The position numbers and the translations under genes are program-made. A DNA stretch of 13,608 nucleotides from an uncultured Peptococcaceae bacterium (GTDB lineage Bacteria > Bacillota > Peptococcia > Peptococcales > Peptococcaceae): assembly GCA_937922955.1 (NCBI GenBank), contig CALAKO010000027.1:1-13608 (forward strand), given 5' to 3'. The notes under the pieces are model-generated. The model searched no databases. It was given only the letters and a program-made list of their open reading frames with translations, and was not told the origin of the DNA. Each line of letters begins with the position of its first letter. Position 1 is the stretch's first letter. Of this stretch, positions 7,953-13,608 are shown piece after piece.

Positions 7953-7985
7953 AAAAAAGCGATGAACCATTTAAGGGTTCATCGC
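7953..7985 (-). terminator. Minus-strand terminator upstream of the aldolase gene
   Basis: A 10-bp stem, GCGATGAACC / GGTTCATCGC (7959-7968 with 7976-7985), with a 7-base loop. The A-run at 7953-7958 becomes a T-run only on the minus strand; the plus-strand side continues TGAACATT, without a T-run. No minus-strand gene ends next to it. The nearest upstream minus-strand gene is the XRE regulator, which ends at 9067. Confidence 0.7.
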
Positions 7986-8043
7986 TGAACATTCAACAAA
8001 CTCGTACTAATTGTTTTTCGAATATGCTTAGGAGGTAAGTAAA

Positions 8044-9060
8044 ATGTATTTTTTCTTAAACGATTATGGCGAACTCGCTCACCCCAGCATTTTAGCAGCT
8101 ATTGCACAAACCAACCTCACTCCAGAAGAAGGCTATTATTGCGACAGCCATTCAGAAAACGCCAGAAAACTAATTTGCAAAGAAATAGGAACGGTACCAT
8201 TTTCAGAAATTCATTTTATCACGGGCGGCACCATTGCAAATTTAACAGTAATTTCGGCTTGTTTGCGGCCCCATCAAGCCGTCATTGCGCCGGAAAGTGC
8301 TCATATTTTCACCCATGAAACAGGAGCCATTGAAGCATGTGGGCACAAAGTGCTGACGGCTTCCTGCCCTGATGGAAAAATCAAACCAGCAGATATTTTG
8401 GCAATCCTGGAAGAACATCATGGTGAACATATGGTTGAGCCTGCAATGGTTTATATTACCAACGCCACAGAAATTGGCACCGTCTACACAAAAAAAGAGC
8501 TTTCTGATCTTCATGCGTTTTGCCAAGAACATAACCTGTATCTGTACTGCGACGGCGCAAGATTAGGCGCTGGCCTGATGTCCGAATTCAGTGATGTTAC
8601 CATGAAAGACATGGCCAAATACACGGATGCATTTACCATTGGCGGAACTAAAAATGGTGCCATGCTGGGTGAAGCCATCGTCCTCCTGAATCCCGTGCTC
8701 ACGCCTGGCTTCCGTTTTATTACGAAGCAAAAAGGCGGCTTATTAGCCAAAGGAAAGTTGATCGGCATTCAATTTGAAGAGCTTTTCAAAAATGGGTTGT
8801 TTTATGAACTTGCAAAAAAGGAAAACCAACTGGCTCAAAAATTGGCGAATGCATTCCGTGAAAAAGGATATTCGTTTTTATGCGAACCACAATCCAATCA
8901 ACTTTTTCCAATTCTCTCCCCTGAAAAGCTAACAGAACTCGAAAAAGATTTTCAAGTAATGGAATGGATAAAAATGAATGACAGCCATTACGCTGTCAGA
9001 ATTACTACATCATGGAATACTTCCGAAGAAGCCGTCGATGCATTAATTGCAGCAATATAA
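8044..9060 (+). CDS. Threonine aldolase family PLP-dependent lyase
   Basis: PLP enzyme of the beta-eliminating lyase/threonine aldolase group, 338 residues, the normal length. Low-specificity L-threonine aldolases cleave L-threonine or allo-threonine to glycine and acetaldehyde in the cytoplasm. Visible: the N-terminal FLNDYGELAHPSIL, close to the NDYSEGAHP-type motif of the family; the FITGGTIANLTVI phosphate region; H87 in ESAHIFTHETG (expected to stack on PLP); D170 and R173 in YCDGARLGAG; and the Schiff-base lysine K203 in TIGGTKNGAMLGEA. Start: ATG 8044 with AGGAGGT at 8030-8036. No convincing promoter lies between 7936 and 8029, so transcription from the amidohydrolase is likely. The gene ends 6 bp from the convergent XRE regulator. 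The natural substrate may be another beta-hydroxy amino acid or a related compound. Confidence 0.88.
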   Translation: MYFFLNDYGELAHPSILAAIAQTNLTPEEGYYCDSHSENARKLICKEIGTVPFSEIHFITGGTIANLTVISACLRPHQAVIAPESAHIFTHETGAIEACGHKVLTASCPDGKIKPADILAILEEHHGEHMVEPAMVYITNATEIGTVYTKKELSDLHAFCQEHNLYLYCDGARLGAGLMSEFSDVTMKDMAKYTDAFTIGGTKNGAMLGEAIVLLNPVLTPGFRFITKQKGGLLAKGKLIGIQFEELFKNGLFYELAKKENQLAQKLANAFREKGYSFLCEPQSNQLFPILSPEKLTELEKDFQVMEWIKMNDSHYAVRITTSWNTSEEAVDALIAAI

Positions 9061-9066
9061 TCACCA

Positions 9067-9657
9067 TCAAGATCCATAAGAAATAATGTTATAGAACCAA
9101 ACGTCCTCATTTGATTCGTTTGCATAAATATGATGACAGTTTGCTCGAAAGCGGAGACTCTCCCCTTTTCTGATGCGGTAAGTCTCCTCGCCCAGAATCA
9201 ATGTAAATTCGCCATCCATCACCAACACACACTCCCTCACACCTTCCCCATGACTGTCAGCCGAATGATAAGTGTGAGGTTCCATGCGCACTTTCTGAAT
9301 TTCCATAGGATTTTCTACATCATTTTCATACAATGTGTAAAAGTCCATGACACCAACTTTTTCAAACTCCGTACCGCGAACAATTTCAATATCCGGAGTA
9401 GACACTTTCAACAAATCACGAATAGAAATGTGAATGCCTTTACAGATCTTATACAACACAGAAATCGTAGGGCTTTTTGTACCGCGTTCAATTTCACTAA
9501 GCATGCTTTTGCTCACAGAACTCATATGGGACACTTCTTCCAGAGAAAGCTTGCGGGTCGTTCGAATGCGCTTCAAATTTGCACCAATAACCTGCACCAT
9601 TTCATCGTTTTTTTCTGCTTTCGCTTTCTTTTCCGGCATGTTGTTAGAGTTGGACAT
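9067..9657 (-). CDS. XRE family regulator with cupin sensor domain
   Basis: A 196-residue transcription factor. After a charged N-terminal tail (MSNSNNMPEKKAKAEKNDE), residues about 22-80 form an XRE helix-turn-helix (LKRIRTTRKLSLEEVSHMS, SKSMLSEIERGTKSPTIS). Residues about 115-192 form a small cupin barrel (RMEPHTYHSADSHGEGV, CVLVMDGEFTLILGEETY, GESLRFRANCHHIYAN). Regulators of this architecture (PuuR-like) usually sense small metabolites and often control amino-acid or polyamine catabolism. Start: ATG 9657 with AAAGGAG at a good distance. Its promoter overlaps an inverted repeat, suggesting autoregulation. It is convergent with the aldolase gene and plausibly controls the aldolase and amidohydrolase, which is inference from position. 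Confidence 0.92.
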   Translation of the reverse strand: MSNSNNMPEKKAKAEKNDEMVQVIGANLKRIRTTRKLSLEEVSHMSSVSKSMLSEIERGTKSPTISVLYKICKGIHISIRDLLKVSTPDIEIVRGTEFEKVGVMDFYTLYENDVENPMEIQKVRMEPHTYHSADSHGEGVRECVLVMDGEFTLILGEETYRIRKGESLRFRANCHHIYANESNEDVWFYNIISYGS

Positions 9658-9692
9658 TGGGCGTCTCCTTTAAAAACTACATCTTGCGTTCA

Positions 9693-9718
9693 CTGATATA
9701 TTTGCTTAATTATATCAG
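9693..9718. promoter_or_regulatory. Inverted repeat over the XRE gene -10 region
   Basis: CTGATATA-N10-TATATCAG is a perfect 8+10+8 inverted repeat. It overlaps the -10 box of the regulator's own promoter and its downstream side, where a repressor would block transcription. The best candidate ligand is the XRE-cupin protein itself. Confidence 0.55.
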
Positions 9719-9738
9719 CGCAATATATTAAAAGTCAA
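9709..9738 (-). promoter_or_regulatory. Promoter of the XRE-cupin gene
   Basis: On the minus strand TTGACT (9738-9733), an 18-base spacer and TATAAT (9714-9709) match a sigma-A promoter well. The gene start is about 50 bases further on, and the MATE terminator lies just upstream of the -35 box. Confidence 0.65.
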
Positions 9739-9756
9739 ATGATGCACCACCCAAAC

Positions 9757-9788
9757 AAAAAAGAAGCCAATATTCCGGCTTCTTTTTT
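9757..9788. terminator. Bidirectional terminator between MATE and XRE genes
   Basis: AAAAAAGAAGCC (9757-9768), an 8-base loop and GGCTTCTTTTTT (9777-9788): a 12-bp stem with a T-run on either strand. On the minus strand it ends the MATE transcript 6 bases after the stop codon. On the plus strand it is the first terminator met by a transcript leaving the aldolase gene. Confidence 0.9.
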
Positions 9789-9793
9789 GTATT

Positions 9794-11128
9794 TTAGACG
9801 TTGTTCAACAATCTCTTTGCCGCAAAATAGCTATAGCCAAAAGCAACTGCTTCGGAAATCCAGAATGCAAACCACACCCAAGGTAGACCTACCCACTGAA
9901 TCAGCACATAGACACTTGGCAGCAGAAGCACCAACTGGCGAATAGCGGTACCAATCATGTTGATCACACCGTTGCCTAAACCGGAAGCAAAATAGCCGCT
10001 CATCATGGTTACCGTGGCAAAGACAAAAGTAACAGACACAATGCGTAACGCTGGTACGCCCATGGCAATCATGGCTTCACTGGCGGCAAAAAGAGACAAT
10101 AATTGACGCGGGAACACCATAAAAATCACCATTCCCAGCAAAGCGAAGACGACGGCCGTCGGAATTAAAACCTGCCACGTTTGCTGAATGCGCGCCTTAT
10201 TCCCCGTGCCATAATTATACCCAACCACAGGAATAGCGGCTTGTCCCAGCCCATTCATTGGCATCATGAGAAAGTTCTGCAGTTTATAGTACACTCCGAA
10301 GAATGCAACAGCCGTTGCCGAAACATTGATAAAAATGGCATTCATGCTAAGCATCATCACGCTGCCCATCGCCTGCATGAGGATGGTTGGCAGTCCAACG
10401 CGGTAAATATCCGCAACATCCTGCCAATCAAAGTGATAGCCATGAAACCGAACGTGGATCACCGGATTCTTCATGCGGTTCAAGATTAACGCTGTTGCCG
10501 AAGCTGCAAGCTGACCAATCACCGAAGCGATAGCAGCACCTTTAATGCCCAATGCTGGACATCCTAAGAAACCAAATATCATAATCGGGTCGAGAATAAC
10601 GTTCAACACAGCACCCACCACCAGTGATACCATCGACAAAAACGTATCACCAACAGCTTGCAGCAAACGTTGACCATAAGTTTGAATAAATATTCCCCAG
10701 CCAAAAATCAGACTGATCGACAGATAATCCTCACACAATCCCTGTAATGCAGGGTCATCGGCCAGCATCATAGAGAGGTTCTTTGAAAACAACACACCAA
10801 TCAAGCTGAAAAACAAAGCCGTTATAATCATCAGCAACAACCCAGTCGTCGCAATACGACAAGCTTCTTCGGTCTTTTTCTCGCCCACCTTTCGCGACAA
10901 TAAAGCGTTCAGTCCAACAGAGGTCCCCACTCCAATAGCAATCATCAAAAATTGAATAGAATATACCAAAGACGTCGCCGTCAACGCATCCTCCGACAAG
11001 CGCGCCACAAACATGCTGTCGACAATGTTGTACAACGATTGAATCAGCAGCGACATCATCAGCGGCACCGCCATGGAGTACAACAGCTTTCGCACAGGCA
11101 TCAACGCCATTTTATTTTCTTCTACCAT
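9794..11128 (-). CDS. MATE family efflux transporter
   Basis: Multidrug and toxin extrusion protein (NorM/DinF superfamily), 444 residues, normal length with about 12 membrane helices. It exports unidentified compounds using a sodium or proton gradient. Visible: the N-terminal PVRKLLYSMAVPLMMSLLIQ, YNIVDSMFVARLSEDALTA (the classic first-helix MATE region), GVGTSVGLNALLSRKVGEK, and the repeat of this pattern in the second half (VGLPTILMQAMGSVMMLSMN, GLGQAAIPVVGYNYGTGN). The start is ATG 11128 (MVEENKMALMP) with AAAGGAG 7 bases upstream. The frame stays open to a TTG at 11236, but that extension runs through the leader terminator and is not protein-like. Expression is probably governed by the conditional terminator in the leader. 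The gene is divergent from the MetE-like gene. Confidence 0.93.
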   Translation of the reverse strand: MVEENKMALMPVRKLLYSMAVPLMMSLLIQSLYNIVDSMFVARLSEDALTATSLVYSIQFLMIAIGVGTSVGLNALLSRKVGEKKTEEACRIATTGLLLMIITALFFSLIGVLFSKNLSMMLADDPALQGLCEDYLSISLIFGWGIFIQTYGQRLLQAVGDTFLSMVSLVVGAVLNVILDPIMIFGFLGCPALGIKGAAIASVIGQLAASATALILNRMKNPVIHVRFHGYHFDWQDVADIYRVGLPTILMQAMGSVMMLSMNAIFINVSATAVAFFGVYYKLQNFLMMPMNGLGQAAIPVVGYNYGTGNKARIQQTWQVLIPTAVVFALLGMVIFMVFPRQLLSLFAASEAMIAMGVPALRIVSVTFVFATVTMMSGYFASGLGNGVINMIGTAIRQLVLLLPSVYVLIQWVGLPWVWFAFWISEAVAFGYSYFAAKRLLNNV

Positions 11129-11147
11129 AAAATTTCTCCTTTCAAAC

Positions 11148-11198
11148 AAAAAAAGCGTGAAATCATCAAGGATAAGCACTCCTTGAGATTTCACGCTT
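11148..11198 (-). terminator. Leader terminator of the MATE gene (attenuator)
   Basis: On the minus strand AAGCGTGAAATC (11198-11187) pairs perfectly with GATTTCACGCTT (11164-11153). An inner CAAGGA/TCCTTG stem (11185-11180 with 11172-11167) continues the hairpin, and seven T residues follow (11154-11148). This is a strong intrinsic terminator placed only 6 bases before the MATE Shine-Dalgarno (11142-11136). In the constitutive state it should stop transcription before the coding region. Confidence 0.85.
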
Positions 11199-11250
11199 AA
11201 AAGCCGGCTTAATATTAAAATGATGATTGCACGCAAATGACTTGCGTTAG
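11155..11250 (-). ncRNA. Candidate cis-regulatory leader RNA (riboswitch or attenuator) of the MATE gene
   Basis: The leader of about 120 bases between the predicted transcript start (about 11248) and the MATE start can fold in two exclusive ways. GCGTGCAATCATCA (11234-11221) is complementary to TGATGATTTCACGC (11168-11155) in 13 of 14 positions; the latter includes most of the terminator's 3' arm, so this pairing is an antiterminator. The same upstream segment overlaps the 3' arm of a 5' hairpin, ACGCAA-GTCAT-TTGCGT (11247-11231), which would block the antiterminator. A further self-complementary AAGCCGGCTT lies at 11201-11210. The order is therefore sensor hairpin, antiterminator, terminator. 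I do not recognise a known riboswitch class, and the ligand is unknown. Confidence 0.6.
11231..11247. promoter_or_regulatory. 17-bp palindrome at the MATE transcription start
   Basis: ACGCAA-ATGAC-TTGCGT, a perfect 6+5+6 inverted repeat, lies directly after the predicted MATE -10 box. It could act as DNA (a repressor operator of MarR/TetR type over the start site) or as RNA (the first hairpin of the leader). Both readings fit the sequence. Confidence 0.5.
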
Positions 11251-11254
11251 GTTC

Positions 11255-11283
11255 ATTCTAAAAGATTGCCAAAAATATTTCAA
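11255..11283 (-). promoter_or_regulatory. Promoter of the MATE gene
   Basis: On the minus strand TTGAAA (11283-11278), a 17-base spacer and TAGAAT (11260-11255). Each box is one base from the sigma-A consensus and the spacing is ideal. It predicts a transcript start near 11248 and a leader of about 120 bases. Confidence 0.65.
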
Positions 11284-11316
11284 GCAAATCTTTCTTTTAT
11301 TTACCATGAATAATGA

Positions 11317-11345
11317 TTCACCCTATGTAAAAAATCCTGTATAAT
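11317..11345 (+). promoter_or_regulatory. Promoter of the MetE-like gene
   Basis: TTCACC (11317-11322), 17 bases, TATAAT (11340-11345). The predicted leader is only about 25 bases and contains AAGGAGG at 11361-11367. There is no room for an S-box or T-box leader, the usual controls of methionine genes in Bacillota. Confidence 0.55.
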
Positions 11346-11375
11346 AAACACGTACCTATTAAGGAGGTTTGAATA

Positions 11376-12479
11376 ATGATTAGTTTTAAAGTTGACGTCG
11401 TCGGATCGTTCCTGCGTCCTGACACCATTAAAGAAGCACGCGCCGCGTTCAAAGAAGGCAGCATTACACGTGAAGCGCTGACCGCCATCGAAGATAAAGC
11501 CATTGCTGAACTCGTTGAAAAAGAAGTGGCGCACGGGCTGCAATTTGTAACAGACGGTGAATTCCGCCGCAGATGGTGGCACCTGGATTGGCTCAAAGAA
11601 TTCGACGGTTTTGACACCATCTACGTTACCAAGCAGCTGGCTGGCGGCGTCCACGAAGTGGAATACGGCCAGGTAACTGGGAAATTCTCCTACGATAAAA
11701 ACAAAGCCCATGCTGAAATGTATGCCTGGGACTATTTGCACAGCCTGGCGCAGAAGTACGACGGCATCACCGCAAAAAAATGCATCTCCGGCCCAAATAT
11801 GATCCTCATTGACCACGTGCTGCAGCTGGGCAACACGGAAACCCCATACTATGGCAATGATCTGAATGCTCTCATCAACGACATCGGTCTGGCTTATCAG
11901 GACGCCATTCAGGATTTCTACGACCACGGCTGCCGCTACCTGCAGATTGATGACACCTCCTGGACCTACCTCATTGACGACAACTTCCTCAAAAAAGTGG
12001 CTGCCAACGGCTACTCTCAGGAGCAGGTGCTGCAGTGGTTCCAGACCGTCTCCACCAAAGCGCTGGAAAATCATCCAGAAGACATGACCATCGCCACCCA
12101 TTTCTGCAAAGGAAACTTCAAAGGCAAACCACTCTTTGCCGGATTCTACGACGCCGTGGCACCAGTCATCCTACAAATTCCATACGATATTTATTTCGTC
12201 GAATACGACGACGAACGTTCTGGCTCCTTTGCACCATGGGCAGGCATGAAAGACAACGACAAAACCTTCGTTGCCGGCCTCATCTCGACCAAGAATCCTG
12301 TCCTCGAAGATCCAGAAACCCTCAAAGCCCGCTTCGCAGAAGCAAAATCCGTCGTCGGCGACAAACTCGCCCTCTCCCCACAATGCGGCTTCGCCTCCGT
12401 CGAAGAAGGCAACGCCATCACCGAAGACGACCAGTGGAAGAAAATCGATCTTCTTGTCAGCTGCCGTGAATGGGTGTAA
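11376..12479 (+). CDS. MetE-like cobalamin-independent methionine synthase (single catalytic domain)
   Basis: A 367-residue protein of the UROD/MetE-like fold, comparable in size to the YxjG/YxjH group and about half of full-length MetE. Such enzymes transfer a methyl group to homocysteine; the methyl donor of the short forms is uncertain. The zinc-ligand pattern of MetE is intact: H242 and C244 in ATHFCKGN, E276 in YFVEYDDERSG, C337 in LSPQCGFAS. Also visible are VVGSFLRP at the N-terminus, FVTDGEFRRRWWH (about 57-69) and YLQIDDTSW (D192, D193). Start: ATG 11376, AAGGAGG 8 bases upstream. Codon choice is visibly richer in C and G at third positions than in the neighbours, suggesting high expression or separate origin. 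It is followed after 50 bases by acetolactate decarboxylase with no terminator between. Confidence 0.88.
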   Translation: MISFKVDVVGSFLRPDTIKEARAAFKEGSITREALTAIEDKAIAELVEKEVAHGLQFVTDGEFRRRWWHLDWLKEFDGFDTIYVTKQLAGGVHEVEYGQVTGKFSYDKNKAHAEMYAWDYLHSLAQKYDGITAKKCISGPNMILIDHVLQLGNTETPYYGNDLNALINDIGLAYQDAIQDFYDHGCRYLQIDDTSWTYLIDDNFLKKVAANGYSQEQVLQWFQTVSTKALENHPEDMTIATHFCKGNFKGKPLFAGFYDAVAPVILQIPYDIYFVEYDDERSGSFAPWAGMKDNDKTFVAGLISTKNPVLEDPETLKARFAEAKSVVGDKLALSPQCGFASVEEGNAITEDDQWKKIDLLVSCREWV

Positions 12480-12529
12480 GGTCTGGTCTATTCAAATAAA
12501 CAAAAAGACTTTTAAAGGAGATCTACATT

Positions 12530-13258
12530 TTGGTAAAGAAAAGCGATCGCGAAACAATCTACCAAGTAGCACTGTTGCAATCATTAACACTTGGACAATA
12601 TGACGGCTTTGTCAAAGTAAAAACCCTCAAGCAACATGGTGACATAGGCATTGGCACATTTGACAGTATGGATGGTGAATTGATCATGTTGGATGGATTG
12701 GTTTACCAAGCACTCTCTGATGGCAGCGTTGTTGAAGCTGTCGATGACGCTATGGTCCCATTCGCCGATGTTACATTTTTCAAAGAGGATTTTTCTGCCA
12801 GAGTCAATGCATCCTCTTTAAAAGATCTACATGACAACTTATCAGTCATAATAGCCGATTATGGCGTTAACTCTTTTTACATGGCTAAAATTACTGGACA
12901 CTTTGATCGAGTCCAAGTACGTAGTGAATATCCACAACAGAAACCTTATCCACCATTGGATATTGTCATGAGCCAACAGGAGATATTTGAACACACAAAT
13001 ATTAATGGAACCGTCATCGCCTTTTATTGTCCGCGTTTCATGGAAGGACAAAATACCGTTGGCTGGCACAGCCATTTCATTTCGACAAACAAAAAGCACG
13101 GTGGACATATCCTCGATCTATCTGCAACAAAAGTTGTCGCTCATTTTAAGAAAACCAATAAATATGAAATGGTATTACCTGACGATGACAATTTTCATGA
13201 TCTTGATCTTAGTGCCGATCTTACTGAAGCAATCGCAAAAGCCGAAGGTACCAACTAA
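12530..13258 (+). CDS. budA: Alpha-acetolactate decarboxylase
   Basis: Converts alpha-acetolactate to acetoin in the cytoplasm, part of the pyruvate-to-acetoin/butanediol route, which limits acidification and removes excess acetolactate. It has 242 residues, normal for AlsD/BudA. The zinc triad is visible with the usual 2 and 11 spacing: H180 and H182 in GWHSHF, H193 in HGGHILDL. E50 (MDGELIMLDG), R131 (QVRSEYPQQKPYPPL) and E239 near the C-terminus match the active-site residues known for the Bacillus (Brevibacillus) brevis enzyme. The start is TTG 12530: AAAGGAG (12514-12520) lies 9 bases before it, and the first in-frame ATG is deep inside the conserved domain. No acetolactate synthase is in the window. 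It may be cotranscribed with the MetE-like gene, which has no obvious metabolic link. Confidence 0.93.
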   Translation: MVKKSDRETIYQVALLQSLTLGQYDGFVKVKTLKQHGDIGIGTFDSMDGELIMLDGLVYQALSDGSVVEAVDDAMVPFADVTFFKEDFSARVNASSLKDLHDNLSVIIADYGVNSFYMAKITGHFDRVQVRSEYPQQKPYPPLDIVMSQQEIFEHTNINGTVIAFYCPRFMEGQNTVGWHSHFISTNKKHGGHILDLSATKVVAHFKKTNKYEMVLPDDDNFHDLDLSADLTEAIAKAEGTN

Positions 13259-13275
13259 TACTCTTTTACAATGCA

Positions 13276-13312
13276 AAAAAGCGTTTCATGGAAAATCCAT
13301 GAAACGCTTTTT
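13276..13312. terminator. Terminator after acetolactate decarboxylase
   Basis: A 17-bp perfect stem, 13276-13292 with 13296-13312, loop AAA. The arms start with AAAAAGCG and end with CGCTTTTT, so it can work on both strands. It closes the MetE-like/decarboxylase transcription unit and could also serve a gene arriving from the right. Confidence 0.9.
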
Positions 13313-13608
13313 GATATTTCTAAGGTTTCAAATCAAAACTTCATTGAACTACTATGCTTTGGCACAAAACAAAACATACCACAACGTCACAAATTTTCAT
13401 TATGGACACAACATTTATTGTTCTTACTCCTTACGAAAAATATAGGCATATCCATTACTCTTCCAGAAAACTCACCGGAAGTTTTTATATTGAAAATGTA
13501 CCAAACTCTATAATAGAGGCCCTAGTTTCCAGCCACTATTCCTCTAAAATCTGTAGCAAAATAATACACTATTTAATTTATTAGCGACTTATCCATGTGT
13601 GTCATGGG
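13313..13608. other. AT-rich stretch with no supported gene
   Basis: The longest open frame (13354-13584; from the better ATG at 13402, 61 residues) has no Shine-Dalgarno, an unconvincing composition and no domain I recognise. A CCATG-TGTGT-CATGG inverted repeat (13593-13607) lies at the window edge and may belong to the control region of a gene outside. A TATAAT at 13509-13514 has no well-spaced -35. Confidence 0.4.

Noticed and set aside
7953..7985. Hairpin as a plus-strand terminator of the amidohydrolase at 6748
   Set aside because: The bases after the stem on the plus strand are TGAACATT, without a T-run; the T-run exists only on the minus strand.
9130..9696. 188-residue plus-strand open frame
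   Set aside because: It lies opposite the XRE-cupin gene, lacks a ribosome binding site, is histidine/phenylalanine-rich noise and shows no domain.
11129..11236. N-terminal extension of the MATE protein from a TTG at 11236
   Set aside because: It reads through the leader hairpins and terminator. The Shine-Dalgarno AAAGGAG and MATE-type N-terminus fix the start at 11128.
11249..11375. S-box or T-box leader before the MetE-like gene
   Set aside because: The promoter at 11317-11345 leaves about 25 leader bases, and no conserved riboswitch core is visible.
11301..12101. 266-residue minus-strand open frame
   Set aside because: It is antisense to the MetE-like gene, whose intact zinc ligands show the real coding strand; the frame is a by-product of GC-biased third positions.
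13354..13584. 76-residue open frame at the right end
   Set aside because: No Shine-Dalgarno at either possible ATG, AT-rich composition and no recognisable family; not enough to call a gene.
1..13608. Mobile element, CRISPR array or defence system
   Set aside because: No transposase, integrase, terminal repeats, regularly spaced direct repeats or nuclease genes were seen; the palindromes are all promoter- or terminator-associated.

Overview
The window looks like a chromosomal segment of a low-to-moderate GC Bacillota bacterium. The grounds are strong AAAGGAG/AGGAGG ribosome binding sites in front of nearly every gene, one TTG start fixed by its Shine-Dalgarno, and short hairpin-plus-T-run terminators. 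There is no rRNA, tRNA, CRISPR, insertion sequence or phage gene, and nothing fixes the genus. Genes are densely packed. The only long stretch without a supported gene is the right end (about 13313-13608).

Left half (1-6611): two copies of a divergent module, each a spinster-like MFS transporter on the minus strand facing a LysR-type regulator on the plus strand (1-2406 and 4113-6548). The two MFS proteins are very similar, and the two LysR proteins share an identical recognition helix. A YtcJ-like amidohydrolase sits directly downstream of the second MFS gene and is probably cotranscribed with it. Both MFS/LysR intergenic regions carry the same 17-bp box, GTTGAATATTRCCAATA, the best candidate for the common LysR operator. 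Next to each box is a palindrome that differs between the two copies.

Middle (6612-9788): a second, unrelated amidohydrolase (prolidase/imidazolonepropionase-like) with its own promoter and a long palindrome, then a PLP-dependent threonine-aldolase-type enzyme. Convergent to the latter, 6 bp away, is an XRE-cupin regulator. The only visible terminators for this pair lie beyond the opposite gene, so the two mRNAs are predicted to be antisense to each other over their whole lengths. Together with the left half this reads as uptake and hydrolysis of an unidentified amide or peptide-like compound, possibly followed by cleavage of a beta-hydroxy amino acid. That is inference from families and neighbours.

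Right half (9789-13312): a MATE efflux gene on the minus strand, divergent from a stand-alone MetE-like methionine synthase, which is followed by alpha-acetolactate decarboxylase. The MATE leader is the most striking element of the window. It contains a complete intrinsic terminator just before the ribosome binding site, an upstream segment that pairs with 13 of 14 bases of the terminator's 3' arm, and a 5' hairpin that overlaps that segment. This is the layout of a conditional terminator (riboswitch or protein/RNA-controlled attenuator). I do not recognise it as a known class.
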